Part shown: positions 41,651 through 50,133 of the stretch, in pieces | Position numbering within the stretch: position 1 is the stretch's first letter | Layout: each line of letters starts with the position of its first letter | Origin: Desulfamplus magnetovallimortis | GTDB taxonomy: Bacteria > Desulfobacterota > Desulfobacteria > Desulfobacterales > Desulfobacteraceae | Reading direction: 5' to 3' | Length of the DNA stretch: 64,000 nucleotides | Assembly: GCF_900170035.1 (NCBI RefSeq) | Contig: NZ_LT828555.1 | Span: 18,110-82,109 of the forward strand | Position numbers and translations under genes: made by a program | Notes under the pieces: generated by a model | The model's input: the letters and a program-made list of their open reading frames with translations, nothing else | Database searches by the model: none | What the model was told of the DNA's origin: nothing

Positions 41651-42445
41651 ATGAACACATCCAGTGATAAAGAGATAAAGTCCGAAGTGATTCCGGAGCA
41701 GATGGGATATGACACAAAATTTAAATTTAAATGCCATAAAGGTGTGAAGTGCTTTACAAAATGTTGCAGAGGTATTGATATCATGCTTACCCCATATGAT
41801 ATTATTACCATGAAGAAACGTCTGGGAATCACTTCTGAAGAGTTTCTTGCAATCTATGCTGATATTCATATTCTTGAAAAGGCTGATCTTCCTGTGGTCA
41901 CCCTGAAACTTCTTGATGATGATCAGAAATCGTGTCCCTTTGTAGAGGATGCAGAGGGGTGCACCATATATGAAGATCGCCCTTCAACCTGTCGGTACTA
42001 TCCACTTGGTATGGGTTCTTTGAGTTATGCAAGTGAAATGAATTCAAGTGATGCATTCTTTTTTATGGTAAAAGAGTCACACTGCCTTGGATTTGAAGAG
42101 CCTAAAGAGTGGAGTGTTGCAGAGTGGAGAGAGGATCAGGGTGTTAACATAAGGGATGAAGTAAATGCTGGCTGGACTGATCTTATAGTGAGAAAAAAGA
42201 CAGTTCCTGCAAGTATAAAGCTTGCTGAACAGAGCAAGAAGATGTTCTTTACTGCCTGTTACGACATTGATAAGTTCAGGCGATTTGTGTTTGAAAGTTC
42301 GTTCTTTGAAAAGTTTACAGTTGACCCAGCAAGGGTTGAAGAGATTAAAGCTGATGATGTTAAACTGCTTCAGTTTGGTTTTGAATGGCTAAAATCCCTT
42401 CTTTTTACAGAAGGCGATATTAAAGTTAACAAAGATAATAAATAA
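41651..42445 (+). CDS. YkgJ-type cysteine-cluster protein
   Basis: 264 aa. KFKFKCHKGVKCFTKCCRG holds the N-terminal cysteines; CPFVEDAEGCTIYEDRPSTC and RYYPLG follow, the UPF0153/YkgJ pattern of a metal or Fe-S binding domain. The C-terminal 110 residues are helical (VAEWREDQGVNIRDEVNAGW, LLQFGFEWLKSL). It is more alike to the deltaproteobacterial YkgJ proteins of about 250 aa than to the shorter one at 30213. AGGAG is 13 nt upstream, rather far. Function unknown. Confidence 0.85.
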   Translation: MNTSSDKEIKSEVIPEQMGYDTKFKFKCHKGVKCFTKCCRGIDIMLTPYDIITMKKRLGITSEEFLAIYADIHILEKADLPVVTLKLLDDDQKSCPFVEDAEGCTIYEDRPSTCRYYPLGMGSLSYASEMNSSDAFFFMVKESHCLGFEEPKEWSVAEWREDQGVNIRDEVNAGWTDLIVRKKTVPASIKLAEQSKKMFFTACYDIDKFRRFVFESSFFEKFTVDPARVEEIKADDVKLLQFGFEWLKSLLFTEGDIKVNKDNK

Positions 42446-42493
42446 TTCATGTCATTCATTTGTCAATGATGTCAAAAGCATTTTCCCGATCAC

Positions 42494-42525
42494 AAGGGGG
42501 CATAACCGAGAGTTTGCCCCCTTTT
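42494..42525. terminator. bidirectional terminator between convergent genes
   Basis: AAGGGGGCA pairs with TGCCCCCTTTT across a 12-nt loop. Lies between the YkgJ-type stop and the ferredoxin-type gene stop. Confidence 0.7.
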
Positions 42526-42532
42526 CATCTTG

Positions 42533-43411
42533 TCAGCTAAGGATTTCACCTCTGGTGCTTACTGTCAAAGTTTGCACGGGGAGATCTACTCCTGCATCTT
42601 CCATTGCCTTTTTTATGATCAAAGGCATACCGGAGCAGCAGGGAACTTCCATTATAAGCACCGTTATGCTTTTTATTCCTGCTGTCTGGAAAATCTGTGT
42701 GAATTTTTCAGCATATGAGTTTACATCGTCAAATTTGGGACAACCCATCATGACAACTTTTCCTTCCAGAAAATCACTGTGAAGGGAGGGGTAGGCAACA
42801 GGCACGCAGTCGGCAGTTACCAGAAGATCAGCTCCTTTCAGAAATGGGGCTGTGGCTGGAACAAGGCGTATCTGCACAGGCCAGTGACCAAGAGCTGACC
42901 CTACAATTTTTTTCTTCTCTCCATTACAATTGCCTGACGGATTATTGCTTTTATTGTAATTTGCTTCATTATTGTGAGCATCACCACCCTGTTTTCGGGC
43001 AGGTGTAAAAGTCTGGATTTGGGTTGAAGGGCATCCGCACCCCATTATGCCTGGCTTATTGGCTATGTTTTTCTGCTCCGGTGCTTTATCGTTTTTTAGC
43101 TCTAAGGATTTATGGCCCTGTTCCAGGGGGCTACCGGTTTGCTCTAAGGAATTATGACCCTGTTCAATTGATTTCAGATATCTCTCCACAGCCTCTTCGT
43201 CAAACTCTTCAGCTTCACGCTCCACAAGTTTCAGGGCATTTTGCGGGCACTCTCCAAGACAAGCTCCAAGGCCGTCACAATATTGATCCTTTACAACTTT
43301 TGCCTTGCCATCAATGATCTGAATGGCACCTTCGGCACATGAAGGGACACAGTTGCCGCATCCGTCGCAAAGCTCTTCATCAATTTCAATTATTTTTCTT
43401 TTAATTTTCAT
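42533..43411 (-). CDS. ferredoxin-type Fe-S protein of the hcp locus
   Basis: 292 aa from the ATG at 43411 (GGAGG 8 nt upstream; an ATG at 43426 lies before that site). Two 4Fe-4S motifs, CDGCGNCVPSC and CDGLGACLGEC, open the protein. A low-complexity linker with QGHNSLEQ/QGHKSLEL repeats follows (about 90-150), including CGCPSTQ. The C-terminal domain (GHWPVQIRLVPATAPFL, LVTADCVPVAYPS, VMMGCPKFDDVNSY, EVPCCSGMPLII) occurs in Fe-S proteins encoded beside hydroxylamine reductase. It is a probable electron carrier or cluster partner for Hcp; inferred from context. Confidence 0.85.
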   Translation of the reverse strand: MKIKRKIIEIDEELCDGCGNCVPSCAEGAIQIIDGKAKVVKDQYCDGLGACLGECPQNALKLVEREAEEFDEEAVERYLKSIEQGHNSLEQTGSPLEQGHKSLELKNDKAPEQKNIANKPGIMGCGCPSTQIQTFTPARKQGGDAHNNEANYNKSNNPSGNCNGEKKKIVGSALGHWPVQIRLVPATAPFLKGADLLVTADCVPVAYPSLHSDFLEGKVVMMGCPKFDDVNSYAEKFTQIFQTAGIKSITVLIMEVPCCSGMPLIIKKAMEDAGVDLPVQTLTVSTRGEILS

Positions 43412-43471
43412 ACTTGTATCCTCCATGATTTGCGAAAAGCTATGTAAGAGTTTTTGATTAACTTAGCCAAA

Positions 43472-43500
43472 CTCCCCCTCTCCAGTAGTGGAGAGGGCTC
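43472..43500. repeat. R7 hairpin
   Basis: CCCCCTCTCCAGTAGTGGAGAGGG, stem about 8 bp, between the HD-domain gene and the ferredoxin gene. Confidence 0.5.
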
Positions 43501-43540
43501 TGGGGTTAATCTGAAAGGGCAAGTTGTTAAAAATCAATTC

Positions 43541-44440
43541 CTATAAAAGTATTTTGTTTGCCTTTTGCCGGCCTGATTGCGTTAAAAATGATTTCTCAAT
43601 TATTCGCCTTATTCTTTCATTATCAGGCAAGGTATTTTCCTGCTGCCCGTATTTTGTTTTTAGCTCTTCTCTCTCTGCCTTTGCCTTTTTTTCCTCTTCA
43701 AGATTTGTTATGAGATCAGCATCGTAAAGAACTTTGAAGTTAAGGGTCTCATTTTCCCTTGGGTGATGATGGTGTCCGACAATATCGCACACCTCACTGA
43801 CAATTTCCTCTTTTGCCCCAAGTTTTTCAAGGATCTCCTTTGCAATGGGCGGGCCTTCAAGTTCCTGATATTTTGGTGCGTTGGAGTTATATTTTCTCTC
43901 TGCCTCCTTTATCCCGATATCGTGCAGATATGCGGCACAGAGAATCACAGATAGGTTGCCATGGTCTGATTTTCCAATAACTGAGGGGTTCTCCGGCTCT
44001 TTAATAACTGAGGGGTTCTCCGGCGCTTCTTTTTCAATAACTGAGGGCTTTTCCGGTTCTTCTTTTGCAATAAGTGTGAGTTTGCCCATCTCTGCTTTTC
44101 CAATATCTTCAGCATATCGTGCAACTCTTGTGGCATGGCCGATTCGCCTGAAATCTGTCTTGAAATAGCGCTTCATCTCAACAGCCACTCTGTCCTTCAG
44201 AAGATCTTCTCTCTGCTTTAAAAACTCTTCAGGAAGGGTTCCAATACATTGTTCAGCAAACTGGCAGTAGGAGGCACAGCCAAAATCCATTTTGGGATTA
44301 ACAATCCTTTTACCGCATATAGAACATCTTCTGGAAGTGTCATCCTTGAAAAACTCAATGGCAGCACCGCATTCAGGGCATTTGCTGTCAAATATTGCAT
44401 CCTTGTTCCAATATTGTGTCTCCTGGCCTGGACATTTCAT
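43541..44440 (-). CDS. HD-domain phosphohydrolase with zinc-ribbon N-terminus, hcp-linked
   Basis: 299 aa, AGGAGGG 6 nt before the ATG. The N-terminal 60 residues have four Cys pairs (DSKCPECGAAIEF, RRCSICGKRIV, CASYCQFAEQC). The HD domain follows with HATRVARYAEDI, AAYLHDIGIKEAE and VGHHHHPRENE. Between the HD motifs lies a repeated low-complexity stretch (EKPSVIEKEAPENPSVI, EPENPSVIGKS) encoded by imperfect DNA repeats. The protein lies between hcp and the ferredoxin-type gene on the same strand, a regular grouping in anaerobes. It is likely a nucleotide phosphohydrolase; the substrate is unknown. Confidence 0.85.
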   Translation of the reverse strand: MKCPGQETQYWNKDAIFDSKCPECGAAIEFFKDDTSRRCSICGKRIVNPKMDFGCASYCQFAEQCIGTLPEEFLKQREDLLKDRVAVEMKRYFKTDFRRIGHATRVARYAEDIGKAEMGKLTLIAKEEPEKPSVIEKEAPENPSVIKEPENPSVIGKSDHGNLSVILCAAYLHDIGIKEAERKYNSNAPKYQELEGPPIAKEILEKLGAKEEIVSEVCDIVGHHHHPRENETLNFKVLYDADLITNLEEEKKAKAEREELKTKYGQQENTLPDNERIRRIIEKSFLTQSGRQKANKILL

Positions 44441-44491
44441 GGGAACCCTCCTTTTTTATCAACGAATAATATCGTATCAGCTTTTTTTTGT

Positions 44492-44524
44492 ACTCCCCCT
44501 CTTCAAATATTGAAAAGGGGGGAG
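44492..44524. repeat. R7-like hairpin between hcp and the HD gene
   Basis: CTCCCCCTCTTCAAATATTGAAAAGGGGGGAG, stem about 10 bp with a mismatch. No T-run in the direction of hcp transcription, so it may stabilise or process the mRNA rather than end it. Confidence 0.5.
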
Positions 44525-44565
44525 AAAAATAAGTGACGTCGTTGTTGCTTTATCCCGAAGTATTA

Positions 44566-46221
44566 TTATTTTCCCTGCATCATGGCTTCAATATCTTTTT
44601 CAACATCACCAATGGGTTTGATATCAAAGTTTTCAACAAGGACTTTCAGTACAGCAGGTGATACAAAAGCCGGCAGAGATGGCCCAAGGCGGATTCCTTT
44701 TACTTCAAGGTGCAGAAGTGCCAGAAGAACCGCAACAGCTTTTTGTTCGTACCATCCAATATCAAAGGATATCGGCAGGTCGTTGATGTGGGCAAGTCCG
44801 AATGCCTCCTTGAGCTTTATGGCAATTACAGCAAGTGAGTAGCAGTCATTGCACTGTCCGGCATCAAGAACCCTTGGAATGCCGCCGATATCTCCAAGGT
44901 TGAGCTTGTTATAACGGTATTTTGCACATCCAGCGGTGAGAATCACAGCATCTTTTGGTAATTTCTCAGCAACTTCAGTAAAATATCCCCTTCCTTTCTG
45001 TCTTCCATCGCATCCTGCCATGACAACAAAGCGTTTTATTGCACCTGATTTAACTGCTTCAATAACCTTGTCTGCCAGTGCAAGTACCTGATTGTGTGCA
45101 AAACCTCCAACAATTTTACCGGTCTCAATCTCCTGGGGTGGCGCACATGTTTTTGCTTTCTCGATTATCGCGGAGAAATCTTTGCTTTTTCCCTCTTCTC
45201 TGTCTGCAATGTGTTTTACACCAGGATATGCTGCAACCCCTGTTGTAAAGATTCTCTCCTGGTATGTGTTTTTGCTCTTGATGGGAATGATGCAGTTGGT
45301 GGTCATGAGGATGACGCCGTTGAATGTCTCAAAATCTTCATTCTGTTTCCACCATGAGCTGCCGTAATTACCTTTAAGGTGTGGGAATTTCTTGAAAGCA
45401 GGATAGTAGTGGGCAGGAAGCATCTCGCCATGTGTATAGATATCCACGCCACTATCTTTTGTCTGTTCAAGAAGCTCCTCCATATCCTTAAGGTCGTGGC
45501 CGCTTATAAGTATCCCTGGCTTGTCACCAACTCCAATATTTACTTCTGTAATTTCGGGGTTGCCGTATGCTGTGGTGTTTGCCTGGTCAAGGGCTGCCAT
45601 GGTTGTAACAGCGCACTCTCCTGCCTTTAGCACAAGTCCGACCATCTCATCAACGCTCAGATCCTGTGTGGTAGATGCAAGCCCTTTAAGGATAAAGTCA
45701 TATATCTCATCATTTTCCACTCCAAGGATAGCTGCGTGATCCGCATATGCTGCAATGCCTTTAAGTCCAAGTATCAGAAGCTCTCTTAATGAGCGGACAT
45801 CTTCATTTTCCGTGGCAAGAACACCAACAGTTGCTGCTTTTTTCTGAAAATCAGCTTCATTATCAGATGTCCAAAGAGCAGCCTCCGCAAGTTTCTCTTC
45901 TCCAAAGCCTTTAATGTTGGCATCAAGTCTTGCTTTCAGTTCCTTTTTATATTGCTGTGCCTGATTTATCCACTGCACAAGATTGTCATCGTCAAAATTT
46001 ACGTTTGTAATGGTTGTGAAAAGTGCCTTGATTACAAAGGAGCCAGCTTCCCTTGTAACATCAACGCCGCCTTCCTTTGCTTTTTGTGCAAGAACGCCTA
46101 TGCCCTTTAGATTGAAAATAAGCAGATCCTGAAGATTGGAAGTTGTGTCGTTTTTTCCGCAAACGCCTTTAACTGTACAGCCGGTTCCTTTGGCTGTCTC
46201 CTGACATTGAAAACAGAACAT
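44566..46221 (-). CDS. hcp: hydroxylamine reductase (hybrid-cluster protein)
   Basis: 551 aa. The N-terminal Fe-S motif is [20 protein letters not shown] plus C21, giving C-x2-C-x8-C-x5-C for the proximal 4Fe-4S cluster of class I Hcp. The hybrid 4Fe-2S-2O cluster ligands lie in [31 protein letters not shown] and [10 protein letters not shown]. It reduces hydroxylamine, and NO to N2O, protecting anaerobes from nitrosative stress. AAGGAGG lies 7 nt before the ATG. It leads the locus with the HD-domain and ferredoxin-type genes and has an FNR-like box at -41.5 of a good promoter. Confidence 0.97.
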   Translation of the reverse strand: MFCFQCQETAKGTGCTVKGVCGKNDTTSNLQDLLIFNLKGIGVLAQKAKEGGVDVTREAGSFVIKALFTTITNVNFDDDNLVQWINQAQQYKKELKARLDANIKGFGEEKLAEAALWTSDNEADFQKKAATVGVLATENEDVRSLRELLILGLKGIAAYADHAAILGVENDEIYDFILKGLASTTQDLSVDEMVGLVLKAGECAVTTMAALDQANTTAYGNPEITEVNIGVGDKPGILISGHDLKDMEELLEQTKDSGVDIYTHGEMLPAHYYPAFKKFPHLKGNYGSSWWKQNEDFETFNGVILMTTNCIIPIKSKNTYQERIFTTGVAAYPGVKHIADREEGKSKDFSAIIEKAKTCAPPQEIETGKIVGGFAHNQVLALADKVIEAVKSGAIKRFVVMAGCDGRQKGRGYFTEVAEKLPKDAVILTAGCAKYRYNKLNLGDIGGIPRVLDAGQCNDCYSLAVIAIKLKEAFGLAHINDLPISFDIGWYEQKAVAVLLALLHLEVKGIRLGPSLPAFVSPAVLKVLVENFDIKPIGDVEKDIEAMMQGK

Positions 46222-46290
46222 GGTAAGCCTCCTTATATTTTTGTGTTATTAAAAAAGATCGCAGACCTTCAAAGTTTTTTTGAACATCAT

Positions 46291-46339
46291 GGTGCTTAAT
46301 ATAAATCATCCTGAAAATAAAAAACTTGATCTGGATCAA
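46291..46339 (-). promoter_or_regulatory. hcp promoter with FNR/HcpR-like operator
   Basis: A perfect palindrome TTGATCTGGATCAA (46326-46339) equals the FNR-type TTGAT-N4-ATCAA. On the minus strand a TATATT -10 lies at 46303-46298. If transcription starts near 46291, the box centre is at -41.5, the classical position of a class II CRP/FNR activator. HcpR, of the same family, is the known hcp regulator in sulfate reducers, so it or an FNR homologue is the likely binder. Confidence 0.7.
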
Positions 46340-46542
46340 GAAAAAAACTTTTTTTGGGGGGAAAGATAAAAATTTTAGGTCTTTTTCGTATTAATATTTT
46401 TTGCATCAGGGATGTCATGTTCTGCTGTGGGGAAGAGAAGAGTATGGTGAGGATGAGGGCAGTGTTAGGAAGGGGACTCATTTATAATCTGTCCCCGAAC
46501 CTAAAGCATCAGTGGGGGGAGGTGTTTTAACAAGGCCTTTTT

Positions 46543-47208
46543 TCAAAAAAACTGACCTGTTGAAGCACCTATTGTGCCGAGGAATTTGCTGCGAAGTCTC
46601 TCAAAATGGTTTAAGAGTTGATTTCTTCTTATTGTGACAAGCTCGTTTTTGTCCCCTGAAATTATACATTCCATGATTTTTTTAAGCTCTGTCAGTACCG
46701 CCAGCACTTCATCCCTGTATTCACTTTGGGCAAGTACACTGAACCAGACACGGAATGTCTGGGAATAAAGGCCATCTGAAAGATCTGCAAGCACCGGATT
46801 TCCGGCAGCGTCATGGAGGATGTTTCTCAGGGCAATATCTATCTGTGTCAGTGCTTTGGGGTCTTTGTTATCAAGCAGGCTTTCGCAATCTTTATAAAGG
46901 GTTTTCAGTTGATTGCCGTGGGCGGAGGATAGCTTTTCCTTTGCAAGATTGGTTTCAAAGGATTCAATCTCAAATCTTACCTGATACACATTCATGATGC
47001 GACTGAATTCAATTTCAGTGACCATGCTTCCTGTGCGGGGAATAACCCTTATAAACTGATCCCACTCCAGCCTGCTTAAAACTTCCTTGATGGGAGATCT
47101 GCTCACTTTAAACTCTTCTGCAAGAACTTTCTCGTTCAAAATCTGTCCGGGTTTATACTCTAAATATAGAATCCGCTCGCGTATTGTCTTGTAAATCGTA
47201 TTTTTCAT
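46543..47208 (-). CDS. GntR family transcriptional regulator, FadR/FCD subfamily
   Basis: About 221 aa from the ATG at 47208 (a TTG at 47220 is the alternative). The winged HTH reads YKTIRERILYLEYKPGQIL, EKVLAEEFKVSRSPIKEVLS and LEWDQFIRVIPRTGSMVTEI. The C-terminal FCD helical domain follows (VRFEIESFETNLAKE to SILSGD-like helices), which usually binds a carboxylate and a metal. It is divergent from the racemase-oxidoreductase-TRAP genes, so it most likely represses them until their substrate is present. Target and ligand are inferred. Confidence 0.88.
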   Translation of the reverse strand: MKNTIYKTIRERILYLEYKPGQILNEKVLAEEFKVSRSPIKEVLSRLEWDQFIRVIPRTGSMVTEIEFSRIMNVYQVRFEIESFETNLAKEKLSSAHGNQLKTLYKDCESLLDNKDPKALTQIDIALRNILHDAAGNPVLADLSDGLYSQTFRVWFSVLAQSEYRDEVLAVLTELKKIMECIISGDKNELVTIRRNQLLNHFERLRSKFLGTIGASTGQFF

Positions 47209-47680
47209 TTCCGCACTCAACCGGAGTATAATATTGGTTTCGCCTGTCAGGGCATGGTCTCAATTTCAAAAGATAGATTTCCAGAAAAATATTTTGGCAT
47301 TATCAATTCTGAAGGGCAACCACAAGGGATTGCCCCTACACTGCCTGCCAATTTAATTATCTGGAACAGTAGATTTTCCAAATTGTTCTTAACTAACCCA
47401 GGCTATGAATTAATTCAAGGCTTTTTACCGTGGAAAACGATACAAATTTCTATGTTTGGGGGTCGCTGAATGTCAGCCATGACCGTTTTCCGTGAACATA
47501 ACATACCCCTCATCATTTTCATAATCGTTCATTATTCCTGAAAATAAAACTTGACACCTTGAAAGACCATTGATATTACCATTGGCATTGCAATGATATT
47601 TCACTAATAGTATTATTGAAGTTTTTAAAATCAATTCATGATATTTTTTTGATAAACCTATTAAGATAATGGGTGATAAA
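47209..47680. other. divergent intergenic region with repeats
   Basis: Between the GntR gene and the racemase gene. It includes the hairpin GGGCAACCACAAGGGATTGCCC (47314-47335), an R4 copy (47424-47492) and a word, CCCCTCATCATTTTCATAATCG-like (47506 on), shared with 22106. The promoter and GntR operator must be here but no clear palindrome for them was recognised. Confidence 0.5.
47424..47492. repeat. R4 element, copy b
   Basis: TTTACCGTGGAAAACGATAC, TATGTTTGGGGGTCGCTGA and TGTCAGCCATGACCG, the same order as copy a at 11448. Confidence 0.55.
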
Positions 47681-48415
47681 ATGACGATATTTTCTGTCTC
47701 CAGACCAGAGCAGGCCTGGTATGGTGAGTCTGTTGGCATTTTGATCCTGGATGCATCCTATCCCTGCGTGCCTGGAAATGTCGGTAATGCAACCACATTC
47801 CCTTTCCCTGTCCGGTACGAAAAGATTGAAGGTGCATCCATTGACCGCCTACTGAACCAGCAGGACCCAGCTCTTGCAGTCCCTTTTATTGAGGCAGCTC
47901 TGAGGCTTCAGAAATGTGGTGTAAAGGCCATTACAGGTGCATGTGGATTTATGGCGCTTTTTCAGCAAGAAGTGGCACAGCATGTGGAAATTCCTGTCTT
48001 TCTTTCAACTCTTCTGCAGATTCCCTTTATATATCAAATTACCGGAAAGATGGTTGGAATAATAACAGCAGATGCAGGATGTCTTAAACCCAGACATTTT
48101 GAGGCAACCGGTGTTTCAGGGGATATTCCCCTTGCCATTGCCGGCATGGAAAACCAGACGGAATTCAGGGAAGCTGTTTTAAAGGAAAAGGGAACTCTTG
48201 ATTCTGACAGAATCCAGGATGAAGTGGTTGAGGTTGCAAGAAAGCTTGTCAGTAACTACCCCGATACAGGCAGCATTCTTCTTGAATGCAGTGATCTGCC
48301 ACCATATGCCCATGCTGTGCAGGCAGCCACATCCCTTCCGGTTTTTGATTTTTTTACAATGATAAATTACGTGCATACCACACTTGTTCGCAAACCTTTT
48401 AGCGGATTTATGTAG
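47681..48415 (+). CDS. Asp/Glu racemase superfamily protein
   Basis: 244 aa from the ATG at 47681 (an ATG at 47669 is also possible). The two halves each carry a catalytic Cys region of the Asp/Glu/hydantoin racemase family: AITGACGFMALFQQ in the first and ILLECSDLPPYAHA in the second; SVGILILDASYPCVPGNVGN opens the fold. The substrate is not predictable. It is the first gene of a cluster with an FAD amine oxidoreductase and a TRAP transporter, so it may interconvert the stereoisomers of an amino acid, or of a related acid, that these genes take up and oxidise. Confidence 0.82.
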   Translation: MTIFSVSRPEQAWYGESVGILILDASYPCVPGNVGNATTFPFPVRYEKIEGASIDRLLNQQDPALAVPFIEAALRLQKCGVKAITGACGFMALFQQEVAQHVEIPVFLSTLLQIPFIYQITGKMVGIITADAGCLKPRHFEATGVSGDIPLAIAGMENQTEFREAVLKEKGTLDSDRIQDEVVEVARKLVSNYPDTGSILLECSDLPPYAHAVQAATSLPVFDFFTMINYVHTTLVRKPFSGFM

Positions 48416-48457
48416 AAGAAAAAGATAAAAATGAAACTTTTAGGATGTTCATAAAAT

Positions 48458-48548
48458 GGTAGTGTCATAAACGTGTTGATCTCTTCCTCTGAAGGCCTTA
48501 CTGGATAAGGGTTTGTAGAAAAGTCATCAACAGATTTGGGACACTACC
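48458..48548. mobile_element. R5: 91-bp MITE with 8-bp target duplication (copy 1)
   Basis: The ends GGTAGTGTCATAAACGTGTTGAT and ATCAACAGATTTGGGACACTACC are inverted (about 20 of 23 positions). CATAAAAT flanks it on both sides (48450-48457 and 48549-48556), a perfect 8-bp target duplication. It lies in the gap between the racemase and oxidoreductase genes. No coding capacity. Confidence 0.85.
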
Positions 48549-48574
48549 CATAAAATATTTAAGGAGAAGAGAAA

Positions 48575-49864
48575 ATGGATAACAGAGCCTTAAGTCATGG
48601 GCTGTGGGATATAACAGCAGCGGAATTAAAATCTTTTGAATCAATTAAAGGTGAAAAAAAGACAGATGTTGCCATCATAGGCGGTGGATATACAGGGCTT
48701 TCTGCTGCCCTTCATCTTGCAGAAAAAGGAGCAGATGCACTTCTTCTTGAAGCAAAGCATATAGGCTTTGGAGGGGCAGGGCGAAATGTGGGCCTTGTTA
48801 ATGCGGGACTGTGGCTTATGCCAAGTGAAGTTGTTGACAAGCTTGGAAGTGATGTGGGGGAAGAGCTGATTAAGGTTCTCGGGGCTTCCCCGGATCTTGT
48901 TTTTCATCTTATAGAAAAGCACAATATCAAGTGCGAAGCAGTACGTACAGGGACACTTCATTGTGCCCACTCCAAAGGTGGATATCGTGCTCTTGAACAG
49001 CGTGAAGCCCAGTGGCAGGAACGTGGAGCACCTGTGACACTTCTTGACAGGGAAAAGGCAGCTCCCCTTCTTGGAAGCAATGCCTATCATGGTGCACTTC
49101 TGGACAAAAGAGCCGGAACAGTTCAGCCCCTTGCATATGCCTACGGCCTTGCAAAGGCGGCAAGTGATGCTGGTGCTCATATCTATACAGATTCCCCTGT
49201 TGTTTCCATTAATCGTGACCGAAGTGGCTGGAAGCTCAAAACTCCGGATGGAACTGTTCATGCAAAGGCCGTCATACTTGCTGTGCAGGGTTATGCTGAC
49301 CATGCTTTCAAGAACATGGAAGATAATTTGATTCCCTTCAACTATTTTCAATTTGCAACTCCTCCATTGCCTGAAGATATACGCAAGACAGTTCTTCCAG
49401 GGAAACAGGGTGCCTGGGATACAAACCTGGTTCTTTCATCCTATCGCCTTGACCTTGCGGGACGTCTGATTCTCGGAAGCGTTGGTCAGGTGGATAGCTG
49501 GGGATATACGCTTCATAAAAACTGGGCAGAAAGAACCCTTGAGCGGGTTTTCCCCCAGATAGGGAAAGTCCCTCTTGAGCATGGTTGGTATGGCCGTATT
49601 GCCATGACCCCCAACCATATCCCGAGATTCCATATACTCGGGCCTGATTTTGTATCGGTTACAAGTTATAACGGCCGTGGGATAGGGCCTGGAAGTGTAT
49701 TTGGAAAGCTTCTTGCTGCATATATTAAGAACCCTTCAAGCGTCAATATCCCTTTGCCTGTGTCTGAACCTGCAAAGGTTTTCATGAGAGATATGCGTGG
49801 ACTCTATTATGAGGCAGGAGCAAGGATTTACCATATGGCCCAGCGTCGTACCGGACTGTTTTAG
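48575..49864 (+). CDS. FAD-dependent amine/amino-acid oxidoreductase (DAO family)
   Basis: 429 aa, AAGGAG 7 nt before the ATG. The FAD-binding Rossmann motif VAIIGGGYTGLSAALHLAE starts near residue 32, followed by GADALLLEAKHIGFGGAGRN, the typical DAO family turn. YNGRGIGPGSVFGKLLA near residue 370 is the C-terminal FAD motif. The layout and length match gamma-glutamylputrescine oxidase and D-amino acid or glycine oxidase relatives. No signal peptide. It is likely to oxidise the amine taken up by the TRAP transporter downstream; in an anaerobe the electron acceptor is probably not oxygen. Substrate unknown. Confidence 0.88.
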   Translation: MDNRALSHGLWDITAAELKSFESIKGEKKTDVAIIGGGYTGLSAALHLAEKGADALLLEAKHIGFGGAGRNVGLVNAGLWLMPSEVVDKLGSDVGEELIKVLGASPDLVFHLIEKHNIKCEAVRTGTLHCAHSKGGYRALEQREAQWQERGAPVTLLDREKAAPLLGSNAYHGALLDKRAGTVQPLAYAYGLAKAASDAGAHIYTDSPVVSINRDRSGWKLKTPDGTVHAKAVILAVQGYADHAFKNMEDNLIPFNYFQFATPPLPEDIRKTVLPGKQGAWDTNLVLSSYRLDLAGRLILGSVGQVDSWGYTLHKNWAERTLERVFPQIGKVPLEHGWYGRIAMTPNHIPRFHILGPDFVSVTSYNGRGIGPGSVFGKLLAAYIKNPSSVNIPLPVSEPAKVFMRDMRGLYYEAGARIYHMAQRRTGLF

Positions 49865-49898
49865 ATTCTTATCTTGGGTAAATTAACACTTGAAAATA

Positions 49899-50004
49899 TG
49901 TCATCCTTCATATCTCCACAAAAGTACTTTAAACTTTTTTGGGGAAAGACCCAGAAAAACTGAGCCTGGCTTCTTAAAGTGTAAAGTGGTCATCAAACAT
50001 GCCG
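49899..50004. repeat. R3 element, copy f
   Basis: TGTCATCCTTCATATCTCC and CATCAAACATGCC are the degenerate ends; AAGTACTTTAAACTTTTTTGG and CTTAAAGTGTAAAGTGG the inner stems. Confidence 0.7.
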
Positions 50005-50133
50005 AAAATATATTGGAAAATTTCTGTAATGTGTTAATATGTAACAACTTTCATGCATAGTTGTCATACCCTTGCAATCATGAGGGTTTATTAATCTGGA
50101 GTACTATCGCATCAACATTTAAAGGAGGATAAA

